Part shown: positions 1 to 10,599 of the stretch, piece by piece | Layout of the letters: every line of letters begins with the position of its first letter | Numbering within the stretch: the stretch's first letter is position 1 | Assembly: GCA_030549495.1 (NCBI GenBank) | Contig: JAUIRK010000293.1 | Coordinates: 248,001 to 312,000, forward strand | Source of the DNA: Nectonema munidae | Lineage: Eukaryota; Nematomorpha; Nectonematoida; Nectonematidae | Direction of reading: 5' to 3' | Length of the DNA: 64,000 nt | The notes under the pieces: generated by a model | What the model saw: only the letters and a program-made list of their open reading frames with translations | Database searches by the model: none | What the model was told of the DNA's origin: nothing | Translations under genes and position numbers: made by a program

Positions 1-63
1 TGTCAATTTTGGTGAAATTTCCTTCACCTCACGAAAAGTTACAACAGCTTGAAATATTGTAAA

Positions 64-221
64 TTTTCAACTAATACTATATAGCTTTGGCACGCTTCGC
101 AACATAGGAAATGCTTCCGAAGCTTTGCCAAGCTATGAATATCGTTAGCTTGGCAAAGCTTCGGAGGCATTTCCTATGCCAAGGAGCAATAGCCAACTAT
201 ATAGTATTTAAAGTTGGAAAA
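64..221. repeat. Imperfect hairpin (foldback) repeat
   Basis: The left arm contains GGAAATGCTTCCGAAGC and the right arm contains its near-complement GCTTCGGAGGCATTTCC, around a short centre near 138-150. The outer parts (ATACTATATAG and CTATATAGTAT) also pair. The arms run about 70 nt each. This is foldback or MITE-like structure upstream of the hAT coding remnant. No target duplication could be assigned. Confidence 0.7.
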
Positions 222-329
222 CTTTGAAAGCCAATACATTTCTCAAATTTGATTGTAATTTTAGCTCTATAGGAAGTATAAAAATGTAACTTTTGTCTTT
301 ATTTAAAAAGTTAAGTTTTTTATATAAAA

Positions 330-1916
330 AAATGCATCATAACCAAGTTAATAAAGATGTTTCATACTTTCATGCTTTAAAAAACAAACTGAAAAAAAGA
401 AAATCCATCGCTTCTCTTATGACAAGCCAAATACAAAAAGCTGAGGATAGGCTTGTTTGTTCTTAAAATATATCCAAACTAATCGCTAAATCAGGAAAAT
501 CATATTCAATAGGAGAACAGCTTCTTTTACCAGTTGTAGAAGACGTTTTGCGCAGTACATCATACTTCTCCTCATACTATTATTAAATCAATTCCTCTCA
601 GCGAGGATCTGTTCGAAGAAGAATTGACGAAATGGCCGAAGACATTGAAGAAGCCGTATGTAACATTCTTAAAAAACAAAAATTTGGCTTGCAATTGGAT
701 GAGTCCACGTTACCAAGCAATGAAGCCCTGCTTTTGGCTTACGCGCGTTTTATTAAAGATAATATAATAGTTGAAGTATTATATAATAGTTCAAGAAATA
801 CTCTTTGCTAAAGAGTTGGAAACTGATACCCGAGACACCTCTACTTTTTGGCAGTAGAAAAGTTCTTCAAAGAAAGAGATATTCCACTAACAAACATCAT
901 TGCCTTCGCTACAGATGGCGCCCCGCATTAACGGGAAAACATAGAGGTTTTCTTTCTTATTTGAAAAAAGCAGTGCCACACGTTTTTACAATTCATTGTG
1001 TGATTCATCGCCAGCATTTAGTGGCTAAAAATGTGAGCTCTCGCCTCCTCGATTCACTCAGTACTGTCATTAAATCTGTGAATAAAATAAAGAACCACCC
1101 GCTGAATTCTCGAATGTTGCGTCAAATGTGTACAGACAATGATGAACAATTAAGCGTTTTTTTCCTTATTTGATACTGTCGTCCAATTTTTACAACAAAT
1201 TAATTGCAACGACTTGAGTGATGGTCTCTTGTCACGCAAAAAAAAGACATCGCATATCTTACGGATTTGTTCTGCATATTCAATGATTTGAATGTGCAAT
1301 TACAAGGTGATAATATAACCCTCATCAACGCGAAATCTAAAATCTGTAATTTCATAGATAAATTGTATTTTCTTAGAACAAATATGGGTCGTGGAAATTT
1401 GGTCAGCTTTCCAAGTCTGAAACTAAGTACTGATGACTCTCATATTACAGAAGATCACCTTTTGAATTATTGTGATCATTTTAAATCTCTAAGGAAGGAT
1501 ATGGTCACAAGATACAAGGACTTGATAGATATGGAAATACCTGACTGGGTTTTAAATCCATTCACTTACGATTGCTCAAATGAAACTAATTTTTTGCTTC
1601 AAGATGAGCTAATTGCGGTGAAAAATAACTTCGAGTTAAAGCTTCTTTTCAAAAAATCGTATGCTGATTTTTGGTTACAGAGAGAAATCGCTGATATAGA
1701 TATACAAATTTATGGGATAGAATTTAAATTTACTTTCTTGCTTTTCCATCCACTCATATGGCCGAACGTGGATTCAGCGCAGTTTCCAAACTTTTAACCA
1801 ATCAAAGAAATCGTCTTCAAATTGCAAAAAGAGGTGATTTGAGAATTAATTTAAGTAACTTTGATTCCAGAGTAAATGAAATCGTGCAAAAACATCATTT
1901 TCATCCCTCCCATTAA
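330..1916 (+). pseudogene. Broken ZBED5-like hAT transposase
   Basis: Successive + strand frames read as one hAT transposase of the ZBED5/SCAND3-like type. The parts seen are an N-terminal stretch (LIAKSGKSYSIGEQLLLP), the region around ATDGAP, the strongly conserved VFTIHCVIHRQHLVAKN near 985-1030, and a C-terminal dimerisation motif reading MAERGFSAVSKLL near 1757-1795 that ends near 1916. Several frame changes and internal stops separate the pieces, and sequence is missing after about residue NDEQ near 1150, so it is dead. The apparent ORF start at 1267 is TTG, not a real start. The element's right end lies near 2093; its left end is not in the window. Confidence 0.85.
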
Positions 1917-2039
1917 AATCATTTTATGAGAAATCAATATATTGTAAATATGGAAAAATATGGATTTTTTGAATTTTTGACTTAATAAATTTTTTCAATT
2001 TGTGATATATAATTTAAAATTAAAGGGAGGGGCGGTGAA

Positions 2040-2093
2040 AAATTAGGTTATGTTAAAAGGGGCAATGGTTTGGAAAAGTTTGAGAACCACTGG
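2040..2093 (+). repeat. hAT right terminal inverted repeat
   Basis: The sequence AAAGTTTGAGAACCACTG is the reverse complement of the classic hAT terminus CAGTGGTTCTCAAAC. It ends the ZBED5-like element at its right side, where the antisense hAT fragment begins. The next 8 bases, GTCTAAAG, are the candidate target duplication; the left copy would lie outside the window. Confidence 0.75.
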
Positions 2094-2461
2094 TCTAAAG
2101 TAATTGAAAATTGATAACCTTCATATTTAATTTTTTTAATTCTCAATACTTCTTTTTCTTTTATTTCTTGGTAATATTCCATAATAAATTTAGAAACTAG
2201 AGAGCGATTAGAAGGTAGAATATAGTTTCCCAACTTAAACAAACGATGCAAAACTTCGCTTGATGATATTTGGTTAAAGCTGAGTCCATCAACTGCAATA
2301 AGTTTAGAAATCATACATTCAAAGGATTCATTTTTTCGGCAAAAAGTATCTATTTTTTGAAACTTAGCTAGTGGCTGACATTCTTTTTTTTCAGACCTAC
2401 ATGATGTTTCAGTTTGGTCGTCTATCATGCCTTTAGTATTTGATTTGAGTTTTGATCTCAA
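2094..2461 (-). pseudogene. Second hAT transposase fragment, N-terminal part
   Basis: The - strand reading contains SKLIAVDGLSFNQISSSE, then a stretch like LPSNRSLVSKFIMEYYQEIK and FSITLDQW. This is the part after the BED finger and before the catalytic core in BED-type hAT transposases. The frame then runs into the terminal repeat of the neighbouring hAT, which means that element inserted into this older one and cut the gene. Only about 110 codons remain. Confidence 0.65.
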
Positions 2462-2465
2462 ATCT

Positions 2466-2600
2466 TTTTAGATAGTGGGTTTCTATAACTCAAGGTCTTG
2501 GGTTCGATTCAGCATCAAGCCTACTTTCTTCACAGTTCTATACAAGCGGTGTAATTGTGCCTTTTCGATGAAAACACCCCACCGAACCTTTACTTTTAGT
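2466..2600 (+). repeat. tRNA-derived SINE, family A
   Basis: It carries a B-box-like GGGTTCGATTC and the family tail (AAGCGGTG, then CCTTTTCGATGAAAACACCC). It is related to the copies near 24960, 34600 and 53330. The tRNA-like part is too degraded to be a real tRNA gene. Confidence 0.7.
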
Positions 2601-3111
2601 ATTTGAACCTTTAGTATTTGTATACAATGTTGGCAAAAAATAAAATAAAGAAAAAAAATAAAATAGCTAGAAAAGTTTTAATTTTTTGTAGAAAGAAAAA
2701 TTTGATTCCTTGAAAGATTTAAAAAAAATATTAAATGAGAGCGTAAAAAAAATTAAAATAGATAAAATTAAATTAAAAAAACTAGAATTTTAATTTTTGT
2801 GCATTTAACATGATTACTATCAGGAAAATTTTGCCAATAGAAATTCACTTAGTGATTGATTGATTGATTTTGGAGCACGTTTGACCAAAAGCTGCTATGC
2901 TAGAAAAAAAAATTGCGAAAACATTTTAAAATCAATAAAATCCTAAGAATCATCTCCGAGGGCGAGGATCTCAAAATTTAAAATTCCCCGGGCATCGGGG
3001 ACGAGGAATCCCAAGGTAGACACCCTAGTATGTATATATGTGTGTGTGTGCGTGATACACATCCAACTTCATGGATGGGAGTTTCGTGCACAAAAGCGGT
3101 TGGCTAGTAGT

Positions 3112-3248
3112 TTAACCCATTTAAGACCAAGCAAAGCAGACGATATCTAAAAAACGCAGACGATTTATATTCAAATTCATTGAAAAAAGCAGACGAAGAT
3201 GAAATTACTTATGTTCCAAATTAGGAACATTGGTCGTAAATGGGTTAA
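3112..3248. mobile_element. piggyBac-like MITE, copy 1
   Basis: A 129-bp unit is flanked on both sides by TTAA. Its ends are inverted repeats (CCCATTTAAGACCAA and TTGGTCGTAAATGGG). A TTAA target site with termini starting CCC is the signature of piggyBac transposons. It is over 90 percent alike by eye to the copy at 5699-5836. No coding capacity. Confidence 0.85.
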
Positions 3249-3261
3249 TTTATATTTCATT

Positions 3262-3432
3262 TCAGATTCTTTATTGATGTTCAGAAAATTGGTGCACAAA
3301 AAGAATTTTTTAGTACTGGATTTACCTATCTCATTGATCATGGAACTGAAAACCCCCAATGCGTTGTACGTGGGGAACTGCTCAGCCACGACTCACTTAA
3401 AGAAAATAAACTCAAGTGCCATCTCTTGGGAA
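3262..3432 (+). pseudogene. BED-finger fragment of a hAT transposase
   Basis: The + strand reads FSTGFTYLIDHGTENPQCVV, then RGELLSHDSLKENKLKCHL. This aligns in order with the N-terminal BED zinc finger of ZBED5-like hATs (PxCVxCGExLxNxxxxPSKLxRHL). The second zinc cysteine is replaced by arginine, so the finger would not fold. It sits directly beside the piggyBac-like MITE. Confidence 0.5.
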
Positions 3433-3499
3433 AACTCTCAACTCTGGCAGATTGCCATTTTAATCATTTTAGTCTTGCGTATTTTAAGATTTTTGTATT

Positions 3500-4767
3500 A
3501 TTAGAGATAGTGTTTCCATCTATGCAAATTTTTATTTTATCTTTCTTATTCAAACAAAGTAAAGTATTAAGTTTGCTCCATGTATCCTTGGGGTTATGAG
3601 AGGAGAAGTACTTTGAGAAATAATTAAATTTACATATTTTGATTGAGGTTTTAGTTTTATTTCTGTAATATACCTATTGCGCAGCCCCGAATTACCAGAT
3701 TTAGATTTGAGCTTTTTGAAAATGCTGTCCCTAACTTTAATTGATGCCAGTAGATCGGCAGTCATCCAAGGATTATTTGAGAACTTATGCCTGTTTCTCA
3801 GATAATTTAAATCAAAAGGGTGCTCAGAGATTAAGCTGGTCAAATAATAAGAAAGCTTAGAAAAGAGCAAATCGGGATTGTATAAGTATGGGGTGAAGAT
3901 TTTGTAAAAATCGATGGACTTTATCTGATTCATGAAACTTATTTTGTCTAATTTCTTTTTTGTTGAAGTTTTTTCTTCTATTTTATAAGGCAAAGATATG
4001 AACAGAGGGTAATGATCTGAGATATTTGATCTCAAAGTGTAGCTTTTTACCTCACTTGAAAGATGCACAAGAATATTGTCTATCAATGTGGAAGCTTGAA
4101 GTCGAGTAAAATTTGAAATAGTAAACTTTAATGAGAAAGAAAATATTAGATTAACAAAAGATCTTACTTGAGCTGATTCATTATATTTAAAAAGATTGAT
4201 GTTGAAATCGCTTGCAATTATGTGTTCATGCCTATTACTCAATAGTTTTAAATAAGATTCCAGATCAGATAAGAAATTATCAAAATCGGATTTTCCTGTA
4301 CGTGGTGGGCGATAAAAATTAGGAATAACGATATTTTTTTTGTTTTCAGAGAAAATTTCTATAGAAAACACTTCAAAAATATCGGAAACAAAAAAGTAAT
4401 TAGAAATAGAGGATTTTAAGGAATTAAGAACAAAGAAACCAGGTCCTGTGTGTGAGGAAAGAAACCTATATTCTGCAAAATCAAAATAATTAACTTGACT
4501 ATCAAGCCATGTCTCCTGGATACATACTGTGGGTATCTGGCGGTTGTTGAAAGAGTTGATATTATTAATCAGGTAGGATAGTTCCTCCAACTTTGAGCTT
4601 AAAGATTGACTATTAATGCTCATTATAACAAATCCTTCGTGAAATTTTGGAACCGTGTTAAGTTCGAAAAAATGCGTGTAATAATCAATATCAAGTTGAA
4701 GGAGAACATTATTTTTAGAAACAGTAGAATTATCAGTGCTTTTAGCCAAATCAATGCAACTAATCAT
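3500..4767 (-). pseudogene. LINE ORF2 endonuclease, 3'-truncated
   Basis: A 405-codon frame starts at an ATG (4767) and encodes an APE-type LINE endonuclease: MSINSQSLSSKLEEL, TVCIQETWL, NFYRPP, IIASDFNINLF, STLIDNILVH and SDHYPLF are the usual motifs in order. The catalytic GDFN is SDFN here. Past the stop near 3550 another frame continues for about 20 codons (YFSKYFSSHNPKDTWSKLN), the usual linker before the reverse transcriptase. The RT domain is missing. It belongs to the same broad Jockey/CR1-type group as the + strand LINE at 5131-8935 but is a different copy, facing the other way. Confidence 0.85.
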
Positions 4768-4839
4768 CTAAATCAAGTAATTTGATTCATTATTTTTGTT
4801 TCTTTTATTATTTTCAATAATTAAAAATTTACAATCTTT

Positions 4840-5010
4840 CAATAATTAAGGATTTACAATCCTTTAAGTGATTTACAAGCCTCTTTCTGCATTCGCTGTA
4901 CTAACAGCCACGACATTCAATATATTTTTTAGCCCTTTTTATGCTCTCTGGTAAGTCTGATGCATGTAAAGTTTCGTTTGAATTAATGAGTTTTCAATAT
5001 AATCTCTATA
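4840..5010 (-). pseudogene. hAT C-terminal dimerisation fragment
   Basis: On the - strand, 4879-4908 reads AVSTANAERG, the signature of the hAT C-terminal dimerisation region. Neighbouring frames have only short matches. It is a small scrap between two LINEs. Confidence 0.45.
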
Positions 5011-5130
5011 TTCATTGAGATAGATTCAATGACAAAAAAATCTTTAGAAATGAATAAGGCTTTCCTCGCCTTCTTTCCAAGGAATAATCACCTTATTTAC
5101 AATAATACAAATCACCTTATATTACAAATT

Positions 5131-8100
5131 TTTTCTGGATGAGTCTTCAATACTTGATTCTCCACTTAATGTTATGGATGATGTTATGGATAATGAAATA
5201 GACAATGTATTTAATATTGCTAAGCAGGGTGGACTGAAAGCGCTCTTGTCTAGAGAAACATCTAAATCTAATATATCCAAATTCTTCTTATATTTATTAA
5301 AAACATATGATGATAACTCCAAAAAAATCAAGAAATAAGTTCGAAGTTGGACGAACATAATGAAAAGTTTGATAATAAATTTGAAGTACTCAATGATAAT
5401 TTGTCTAAATTAAGTCAAAGTCTTGAAACACCAACAAACAAAAAAGTGCTATATTCAGATGTTGTTAAGAGTTGTTGTTTGTTTGTCAAGTCCAATGATG
5501 CTGATTTAAAAGAAGACATCCAGAAGACGAAGTCTTGTCTTACTACTTTATCTGTTAATTTTATTAAAGAAAAAAAGAACTCCATAAAAATCAGCTTTCC
5601 TGATAAATCTATTTTACAAAAAGCTCAAAAATTGATGTCTGAAGTAAACATTTCTTCCAAAAAAGTCGAACCCTTACTTCCTATGCTACATTTGCATTTT
5701 AACCCATTTAAGGCCAAGCAAAGCAGACGACATCTAAAAAAACGCAGACGATTTATATTCAAAGTCATTGAAAAAAGCAGAAGAAGATGAAATTACTTAT
5801 GTTCCAAAATAGGAACATTGACCGTAAATGGGTTAATGAAAATGTTTCTAAAGATGACATTGTTAATGACACTTTAACCAGAAACCCTTACATAAAAAAG
5901 TTAGTGGATAATGGCAAAGTTTTTAATATTTTGTTTATTAAAAATTCGAAATTTTATGGAAAAAAGTTGGTAACCTTCAAGTTATCACCAGAAATTTACA
6001 ATTACATCAAGAGTAGTGATTTTTATATTTTTTTCGAGTATAGTAGATTCAAATGTTACCCGTATTTTTTCTCAAGTTTTGTACTAAATGCTGTATGTAC
6101 GGACACACTAAAAAGTTATGTAAAAATAGTGAAATATGTAAGTTTTGTGCTGAAAAGCATGATTTAAATGAGTGTGCTGTTATGAACCTCCCCAACGTAC
6201 ATATTTGTTACAATTGTAAAATGAAAAAACTTACCAATCAGAACCATATAGCTGGCTCCTATCAACGCCCCTGTTACAGAAAACAACTAGAATTTGTTAA
6301 AAATTTAACAGTCTATTCATGAATTTTTTTGACAGTGATTCAACCAGTATGTTAAACACTCATAAATCTACTCATCAATCATATAATGATTTTTTTTCGA
6401 AAGATATTTTCAGCTCCATTTTTTTCCACGAAAACTTTCATAATCCATCTTCCTCTTCAACATGTGATCTTTCTCGATCTTTGAGCCTTTACAATTTAAA
6501 TATTGTTAGTCTTAACATTCAATCCCTCAGAGCTAAGTTTGAAATTTTAGAGGCCTTCTTTTTTCAATTCAACTCTCTTAATCATTCCCCTCTACATGTA
6601 GTTTGTCTCCAAGAAACTTGGCTAAATGATGCACGTTCGAGTTCCTTTGAAATACCAGGTTATGATCTCATTTTTGTGCCTCCTAGGATTAGCTCACATG
6701 CTGGCCTTGCTTTTTATGTTCACAAGTCAATAACTTATTAAGTTTGTACTTTGAACAATACGAGTAACTGTTTTGAGATATTTACAATTTCTCTTACTTT
6801 ATCTAATTCTAAACTACTGTCTCTTAATAATATTTATAGGAAACGATTTTCATCTAATCAAGATATTGAGTCATTTTTTTCTGAGTTTGAAAAACTTTTA
6901 TCTGATTAAAAACTTTGTAGCAAAACTGCAATTTTTTTAGGAGATTTTAATTTTGATCTTTTCAAACATGATAAATGCAAAAATGTCAAAACTTTTCTCA
7001 ATATTTTTTCTTTAAATGCCCTATCACCTTTAATTTCGAAATTAACTCGACCTACTAGTAGTTCGCTTATAGATAATATCTTTTTTTATAATATTTCAGA
7101 TCATATCCCAATTTTAGTAACCTTATGTCTACCCATTGATGAAAAACTTTTTTTTCAAATTTAAGTTTAATGCTGCATCATATGTTAGGGATATAAGTTC
7201 ATTTAATTGGCACAATTTACTTGACAATTACATTAATTTCCCAAATCTTTACTTCCATAAACTAAACTCTAAGCTTGTTGACTTTATTAACAATAACACA
7301 CGTTATATTAAGTTTAAAAGAAATTCTAACTTTTATTATAATAACCCAATTAAATATGGTTGAACAAGGAAATTTTGGATTTAATTAAAGAAAGAAATAA
7401 TGTGTATAGGAGGTTAAAGAACTCATATTCTGATACATATTCTGAGCTAAAATTGAAATATAATTTGCTTAGGAATAGTATAAAGTATAAATGTAGAACA
7501 CAAAAAAATAAATTTGTACATAATTTATTAATGAATCAAATGAACACAAAAGTTATTTGGCAAGAAGTTAAAAATAGATTAAATATTAATAAATCAACAA
7601 ACATGGTGGGTAGTTAAATGAAGATGAACAAACTGTTTTTTCAATTTTCAATGATAAGTTTAGTACGAAGTTACCCTCATCTCAACCAGAAAAAAACTCT
7701 ACCAAATACTTTAATATTTTGTTTATTTCTATTTCAATGAAGATTGTAAATCCTAAACATTTAGAGCACAAGTTCACACTAAATTTGAATTAAAAAAATT
7801 TTTTTATAGTGATGTTATTCTAGCTGGCAAGGAATGTGATAAAAGTCATTGTAATGATGCTTATGGGCTTTCTATTTCCCACACCAAACCTATAGTTAAT
7901 GTTATTTATCCATTTTTAAGATTGGGATATAATATTTGTTTAGTATTGTGTTTTTCCGGTCAATTTTAAACTCAGTGCAGTACATCCTGTTTTTAAAAAA
8001 GGCGCCAGAGAAGACATTAATAATTATCGCCCGATATCAATTATTCCGGTTCTGTCTAAAATTTTTGAAAAGCTACTTAATATTCAATTGCAATCATACT

Positions 8101-8935
8101 TTAATTCTATAATAATCTATTTTATCCTCTTCAGTTCGGTTTTCGTAAGAATTAGAACACCCAGTCACTACTTACACATTATATAGATAACATTTTGAAT
8201 ACTCTTGAGTCCAATGAAGGAATGCTTTCACTGTTCTTAGATTTTAGTAAAGCTTTTGATAATCTTTCACACCAAATTTTATTTGATAAACTGTCCTTCT
8301 ATGGAGTGCAAAGAAATTCCTTGCTTCTAATCATATTTGCTTAATCGTCAGCAGTATGTAACTTTGAATAAATTAAAGTCTAACATTTCTACCATTAATA
8401 TGGGGGTTCCTCAGGGTTCTATCCTGGGCTCTCTATTATTCCTCATTTTTATAAATGATATACATGTATCTAATTGATCGCTGAAGTTTATTGTTTTGCT
8501 GATGATGTGACAATAAAGATCCCGTTTTCTATGGCAAATCCACCCAAAAGTATGGACTTTTTCAACGATTATCTTGGCCATCCTTTGAATAATGTACCCA
8601 AAATTGCATGCATATAAATGTATCTAAGTCTAAAGCCATGCTCTTTGGAACTATGAATAGAAAAATTCCAACTGAGAATTTCAAGTTCGAAGTTGTTGAA
8701 TATTATAAATTAATTGGTGTCCTTCAATTTGTGTATCAATACTTGGTGTATCAATTGATGTAATATGGGTTTTATTCATATCAGCGGCTTGCAGGCCTTT
8801 TGAATTTTTCCCAACTATAAATATGCAATTTCTTTCTTTTTAAATTCTTTATTTAATTCTTTTTTTTATATGTTTAGTGGTGTATTCCAATTTTATTTTA
8901 TCAATTAATAAATCTTCTTCTTCTTCTTCTTAGAT
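5131..8935 (+). mobile_element. Nearly full-length broken LINE (Jockey/CR1 group)
   Basis: A non-LTR retrotransposon. ORF1 (about 5131-6322) has an acidic start, a coiled-coil stretch, and zinc knuckles near 6080-6275 beginning CTKCCMYGHTKKLC. ORF2 (from about 6319) has an endonuclease (LNIQSLRAKFEILEAFF, VVCLQETWL, LGDFNFDLF, SSLIDNIF, SDHIPIL), a linker (7136-7617) and a reverse transcriptase (NNYRPISIIPVLSKIFEKLL near 8010, GVPQGS region near 8405, FADDVTIKI near 8490). The 3' end is a TTC microsatellite (about 8918-8935). Many stops and frame changes, plus a 130-bp MITE in ORF1, show it is dead. Confidence 0.9.
5699..5836. mobile_element. piggyBac-like MITE, copy 2, inside the LINE
   Basis: Same unit as at 3112-3248, flanked by TTAA and with inverted ends beginning CCCATTTAAG. 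It interrupts LINE ORF1 between the readings KVEPLLPMLHL and NENVSKDDIVND, so it inserted after the LINE. Confidence 0.9.
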
Positions 8936-10560
8936 CTGCCATGAATTCGGACCCAAAAAATATGAAAACTCCAGGATTTTGTGGTCAATCTCAGTCGAAC
9001 AAGATGATGCTTTGATAAAGTCTTTGCTTATCATACGCTTTTCAATGTTTTCAATCACTTTTTGAAGAAGATTTTGGCGTGTAATTCTGACTATTTTAGA
9101 ATTTTTAACCCACTCAATTTCTTTTAACTCTTCCATAATTTTTTTTATTTGCTTCCTTTTCGTAAACTCCCTTACTTTCAATCATCAAGTTATAATCTTT
9201 GATCGATCTTTTAATGAGTTAAAAGTCTGCTTTTTGAATCGTTATATTTCTCGCTTGCAAACCGTTGGACAATATTGAGATTTTTTGAAGAATATCAATC
9301 ATCAAAGCCAAATCATAGAGAAAACTTTTGTTTGATAATCGTGATGCCATCCCTAAAAAGCCTTCGTTTGAAAAAAACTTATAAAGAGAAAGGTAGCCAC
9401 GCCATACAGCAATAGTAGTCCTCAAACTACAAGCTGCCCACCTGGGACACAAAACCACCTCTATTTTTAAATTTTGCTGCCCTAACTCCGATGAAATTTT
9501 AAAAAGCTCATTTTGATTTTTGTTTGACTGATAAAAAATTTTTATAGATCTTATCAATGAATATTTTAAAATGATTAATCTGCTTTACATCATTCACGGA
9601 GTCATCCAGTACCAACTGTAATCAGTGATTAAGGCAATGCCAAAGAACAATATTGGGAAAACTTTTTTTGAATCGAACACCTACTCCTGAATGACGTCCA
9701 AGCATGACACTGGCTCCATCTGAGCAAAAGGCAATTAAATTTCCTCTCAAATAATCCTCGTTAATACCACCATTCTTTAAACTTGATAAAAGCGATGAAA
9801 AAATGTTTTCTGCACTTTGATCCTCAAATTCAACCAAATCAAAAATATAACTGATGAAACTTCAGTGTCCTCTACCTTCAAAAAATGATGAGCACTGATT
9901 TGTTGGATATGGTGGAAGCTTCGTCTACTATTATGCAAAATTTCCGCCTTTTCAATAATTTTGGTGAAAAATTTTTTTTTTAATTTGTTGAAAGTGGCCA
10001 ACAATCTTTACGACCGTTTTACGAGAGTGAAGCCCAACACCCATTTGTACACAATTTATTTGTTGAAGCTCAACCAAATACTCGATATCAGAAAAGGGTC
10101 TGCAGTTTTTTGCGATACTATAAACGGTAAACTTTGATTGTTGAGTCTAAAAACTTTTCATTCATTTTATCAAAATTTTCGCTAATTGTGCTCTTCAAGA
10201 CTTCAGTGCTTTCTTTAACACAAATTGAATGTGCCTTGGATGAAAAATGATCTCGATTTTTTTCCTCAAAAAGCCTGACGAGAAGTTTTTATATTTCCAA
10301 ATGGCTCAACACTGGAGCTGGCCCACTCGGAAAAAAGGCGTATTCCAGTGGCAAAGAGATTTACTTTTTCGCTTTTTGAACAATGTAGGCCTCCTAGTTT
10401 TTTGTTTTAAATGATGAGACCAATATATTTAGCTTTGAATGTGTTGAATTTGTCCTCACTCCAGTAATCTGGTAGAACTGGAATAAATGGATCCGATGCG
10501 TTTGAACTTTCTGGAACTTCGTAAAAAATATTTTCAACATTTGATTCTTGCTGAAAAGGT
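8936..10560 (-). pseudogene. KIAA1586-like hAT transposase remnant
   Basis: Reading down the - strand from about 10560: a segment like FRLNNQSLPFIVSQKTADPF, then LVELQQINCVQMGVGLHSRK, then the catalytic-core region LIAFCSDGASVMLGRHSGVG (near 9700) ending LWHCLNH, then RWAACSLRTTIAVWRGYLSL (near 9400) and further C-terminal sequence to 8936. The order matches hAT transposases of the KIAA1586-like lineage. The pieces are in different frames. The + strand LINE tail abuts its C-terminal end. Confidence 0.75.
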
Positions 10561-10599
10561 TGAGATACATATTTTATTCCATCAATTTCATCTTTTTAG

